A stretch of DNA of 6,944 bases from positions 1 to 6,944 of the forward strand of contig JAISAK010000235.1 in NCBI GenBank assembly GCA_031266695.1. Reading direction: 5' to 3'. The notes below the pieces were generated by a model. It was not told the origin of the DNA. It did no database searches and was given only the letters and a program-made list of their open reading frames with translations. This DNA is from Treponema sp. GTDB lineage: Bacteria; Spirochaetota; Spirochaetia; Treponematales; Breznakiellaceae. A program made the translations under genes and the position numbers. Shown here piece by piece: positions 5,789 to 6,944 of the stretch (position 1 is its first letter; each line of letters begins with the position of its first letter).

Positions 5789-6670
5789 CTATTTTCGTAC
5801 TTCGATTTTGGCAAGCTTCTCGTAGTAGCGTATAATGGCGTCGTGATCATTGGCGGCCATGCCGTCAAGCTTGAGGGCCTGGAGAGTTTCCATAATAACC
5901 GCGGTAAGGGGTACCGCGACATTGAGGTTGTGGGCCGTATCCAGGGCATTCTGGAGATCCTTGATATGCAGCTCGATACGAAAGCCGGGGTTAAAGTTGC
6001 CGTCCAGGATCATGGGTATTTTCGCGTTCATAACCGTAGAACCCGCAAGGCCTCCCTTGATGGCGTCAAACACCCTGGCGGGATCAACCCCCGCTTTGGT
6101 GGAAAGCACAAAGGCCTCGGAAACCGCGGCGATATTGAGGGCCACGATAATCTGATTGGCAAGCTTTGTCACATTGCCGCTGCCGATATCCCCCACAAGG
6201 GTTACGGAGGATCCCATCTTTTCCAGAATGGGCTTTACCGCGTCGAAGGTTTTTTTATCCCCGCCGACCATAATCGCCAGTGTTGCGTCTACGGCCTTGG
6301 GCTCTCCTCCCGAAACAGGCGCGTCAAGAAAAGCAATACCCTTGGCCTTGAGGGCGGCGCCTATTTCCTGGGAAGCGGCCGGGGCAATGGAACTCATATC
6401 CACCACGATCTGATCCGGTTTTACCGCTTCAATAACCCCGCCAGAACCCAGAATAACTTCTTTTACCTGGGGGGAGTTGGGCAGCATGGTAATGATAATA
6501 TCACTTTTGGATGCCACATCCCTGTTGGATGTTCCGCCTTCGGCGCCCAGGGAAACAAGATCGTCAAATTTTGAAAACTTATCATACACGATAAGTTTAT
6601 AACCGGCCTTGATCAGGTTTTTCGCCATAGGACGGCCCATAATACCGATTCCGATAAATCCGATTGTCAT
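5789..6670 (-). CDS. garR: 2-hydroxy-3-oxopropionate (tartronate semialdehyde) reductase, 293 aa
   Basis: Member of the 3-hydroxyacid dehydrogenase family that interconverts tartronate semialdehyde and D-glycerate with NAD(P)H, a step in glucarate/galactarate and glyoxylate use. The N-terminal Rossmann fold begins GFIGIGIMGRPMAKNL with G7-x-G9-x-x-G12; Asp30 after the second strand fits NADH use. The substrate-binding signature DAPVSGG lies at 116-122. The catalytic lysine is Lys169 in GSGNVTKLANQ (163-173), with Asn172. The end, DHDAIIRYYEKLAKIEV, closely resembles GarR, and 293 residues match the family's usual size. The ATG is preceded by AAGGAGT six bases upstream. Alternatives within the family are 3-hydroxyisobutyrate or succinic semialdehyde reduction; the signature and tail favour GarR. 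It probably heads or sits inside an operon with the SDR downstream and the partial gene upstream. Confidence 0.88.
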   Translation of the reverse strand: MTIGFIGIGIMGRPMAKNLIKAGYKLIVYDKFSKFDDLVSLGAEGGTSNRDVASKSDIIITMLPNSPQVKEVILGSGGVIEAVKPDQIVVDMSSIAPAASQEIGAALKAKGIAFLDAPVSGGEPKAVDATLAIMVGGDKKTFDAVKPILEKMGSSVTLVGDIGSGNVTKLANQIIVALNIAAVSEAFVLSTKAGVDPARVFDAIKGGLAGSTVMNAKIPMILDGNFNPGFRIELHIKDLQNALDTAHNLNVAVPLTAVIMETLQALKLDGMAANDHDAIIRYYEKLAKIEVRK

Positions 6671-6692
6671 TTTTTCACTCCTTGTAATTTTT

Positions 6693-6712
6693 CAATGCAC
6701 TTTATCGCATTG
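6693..6712. repeat. Short palindrome upstream of the reductase gene
   Basis: CAATGC and GCATTG flank an eight-base spacer, giving a perfect six-base inverted repeat 23-42 bases before the reductase ATG. The arrangement could be an operator half-site pair or an mRNA hairpin before the ribosome site. No T-run makes a terminator on the - strand. Only one copy is visible, so the functional claim is weak. Confidence 0.3.
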
Positions 6713-6748
6713 TATGATTTGCCAATTCAGGATTCCTCAACAACTCTT

Positions 6749-6944
6749 TTAGAGATTCCCTTTGATATAGCGCGCCGCATTTTCCCCGGCCTCCGCTCCG
6801 GCTTCATTGTAAGCCGGCTGCAAATAATGAAAAACATCTTTCATTAGACCCCTTGCGGCCATGGTTTTAAAACTCCGGGAAACCATTATTACCTTTCCGT
6901 TTTCGGCGCATAATTCTTCCTGGGCATCCTGTATGGGCTTGTAC
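6749..6944 (-). CDS. Partial gene, C-terminal 64 aa; possible SGNH/sialate O-acetylesterase-like hydrolase
   Basis: On the - strand the frame is open from the right edge (first full codon 6943-6941) to a TAA at 6751-6749. It begins YKPIQDAQEELCAENGKV, continues with IMVSRSFKTMAARGLMKDVF and HYLQPAYNEAGAEAGENAAR, and ends YIKGNL. The IxxAQ helix, followed by a strand and then a KDxxHY segment leading into YNxxGxEAGxxxA, is the layout of the last part of SGNH-type carbohydrate esterases (DUF303/sialate O-acetylesterase style), where Asp and His of DxxH complete the catalytic triad. The nucleophile Ser would lie outside the window. The stop is 78 bases before the reductase ATG on the same strand, so it is probably the upstream gene of that operon. 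The coding call is fairly safe; the family is tentative. Confidence 0.6.
   Translation of the reverse strand, partial: YKPIQDAQEELCAENGKVIMVSRSFKTMAARGLMKDVFHYLQPAYNEAGAEAGENAARYIKGNL

Noticed and set aside
5843..6574. A + strand open frame of 243 residues opposite the GarR-type gene
   Set aside because: The - strand carries all reductase motifs and a good ribosome site; the + strand product has none.
6671..6748. A promoter just upstream of the GarR-type gene
   Set aside because: TTGAGG or TTGGCA can be paired with TACAAT or GATAAA only at poor spacing; an operon with the upstream partial gene explains expression as well.

Overview
The window looks like the chromosome of a host-associated spirochaete, most likely a termite-gut-type Treponema. 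This is inferred from the mix of protein types and from memory of the group, not from a search. The mix is a GLUG-repeat surface protein, several lipoproteins with relaxed spirochaetal lipoboxes, a small PPC-like lipoprotein and a TonB-dependent receptor. The DNA is GC-rich and the genes are tightly packed.

Left half, + strand. The window opens inside a GLUG-repeat surface protein that ends at 1147. A 237-base gap follows (1148-1384), filled with short direct and inverted repeats. Next come three overlapping genes: a 70-residue lipoprotein stub with a TTG start and a strong ribosome site (1385-1597), an unrecognised 246-residue lipoprotein whose ATG overlaps the stub's stop as ATGA (1594-2334), and a complete 680-residue TonB-dependent outer-membrane receptor whose ATG overlaps the preceding stop as TAATG (2334-4376). 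The lipoprotein has no ribosome site of its own, so the stub probably drives its translation. The lipoprotein and receptor look like a two-part uptake or binding unit; its substrate cannot be read from sequence.

Right half, - strand. In transcription order: the 3' end of a possible SGNH-type esterase (from the right edge to 6749), a GarR-type tartronate semialdehyde reductase (6670-5789), a classical short-chain dehydrogenase/reductase (5734-4982), and a small PPC-like lipoprotein (ending at 4453). Gaps are about 50-80 bases, so this is probably one operon for sugar or sugar-acid metabolism with a lipoprotein at its tail. The lipoprotein's signal peptide and ribosome site both point to a start 42 bases upstream of its first ATG, where the codon is ATC and no NTG codon exists.

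The two halves converge at about 4377-4452. A 33-base repeat occurs twice after the GLUG gene and once, inverted and diverged, directly after the PPC-like lipoprotein's stop. In the first and third cases it lies just 3' of a stop codon in that gene's sense direction. This 3'-end repeat, the translational-coupling stub and the ATC-start lipoprotein are the most unusual signals. I saw no rRNA, tRNA, CRISPR, transposase or phage genes.
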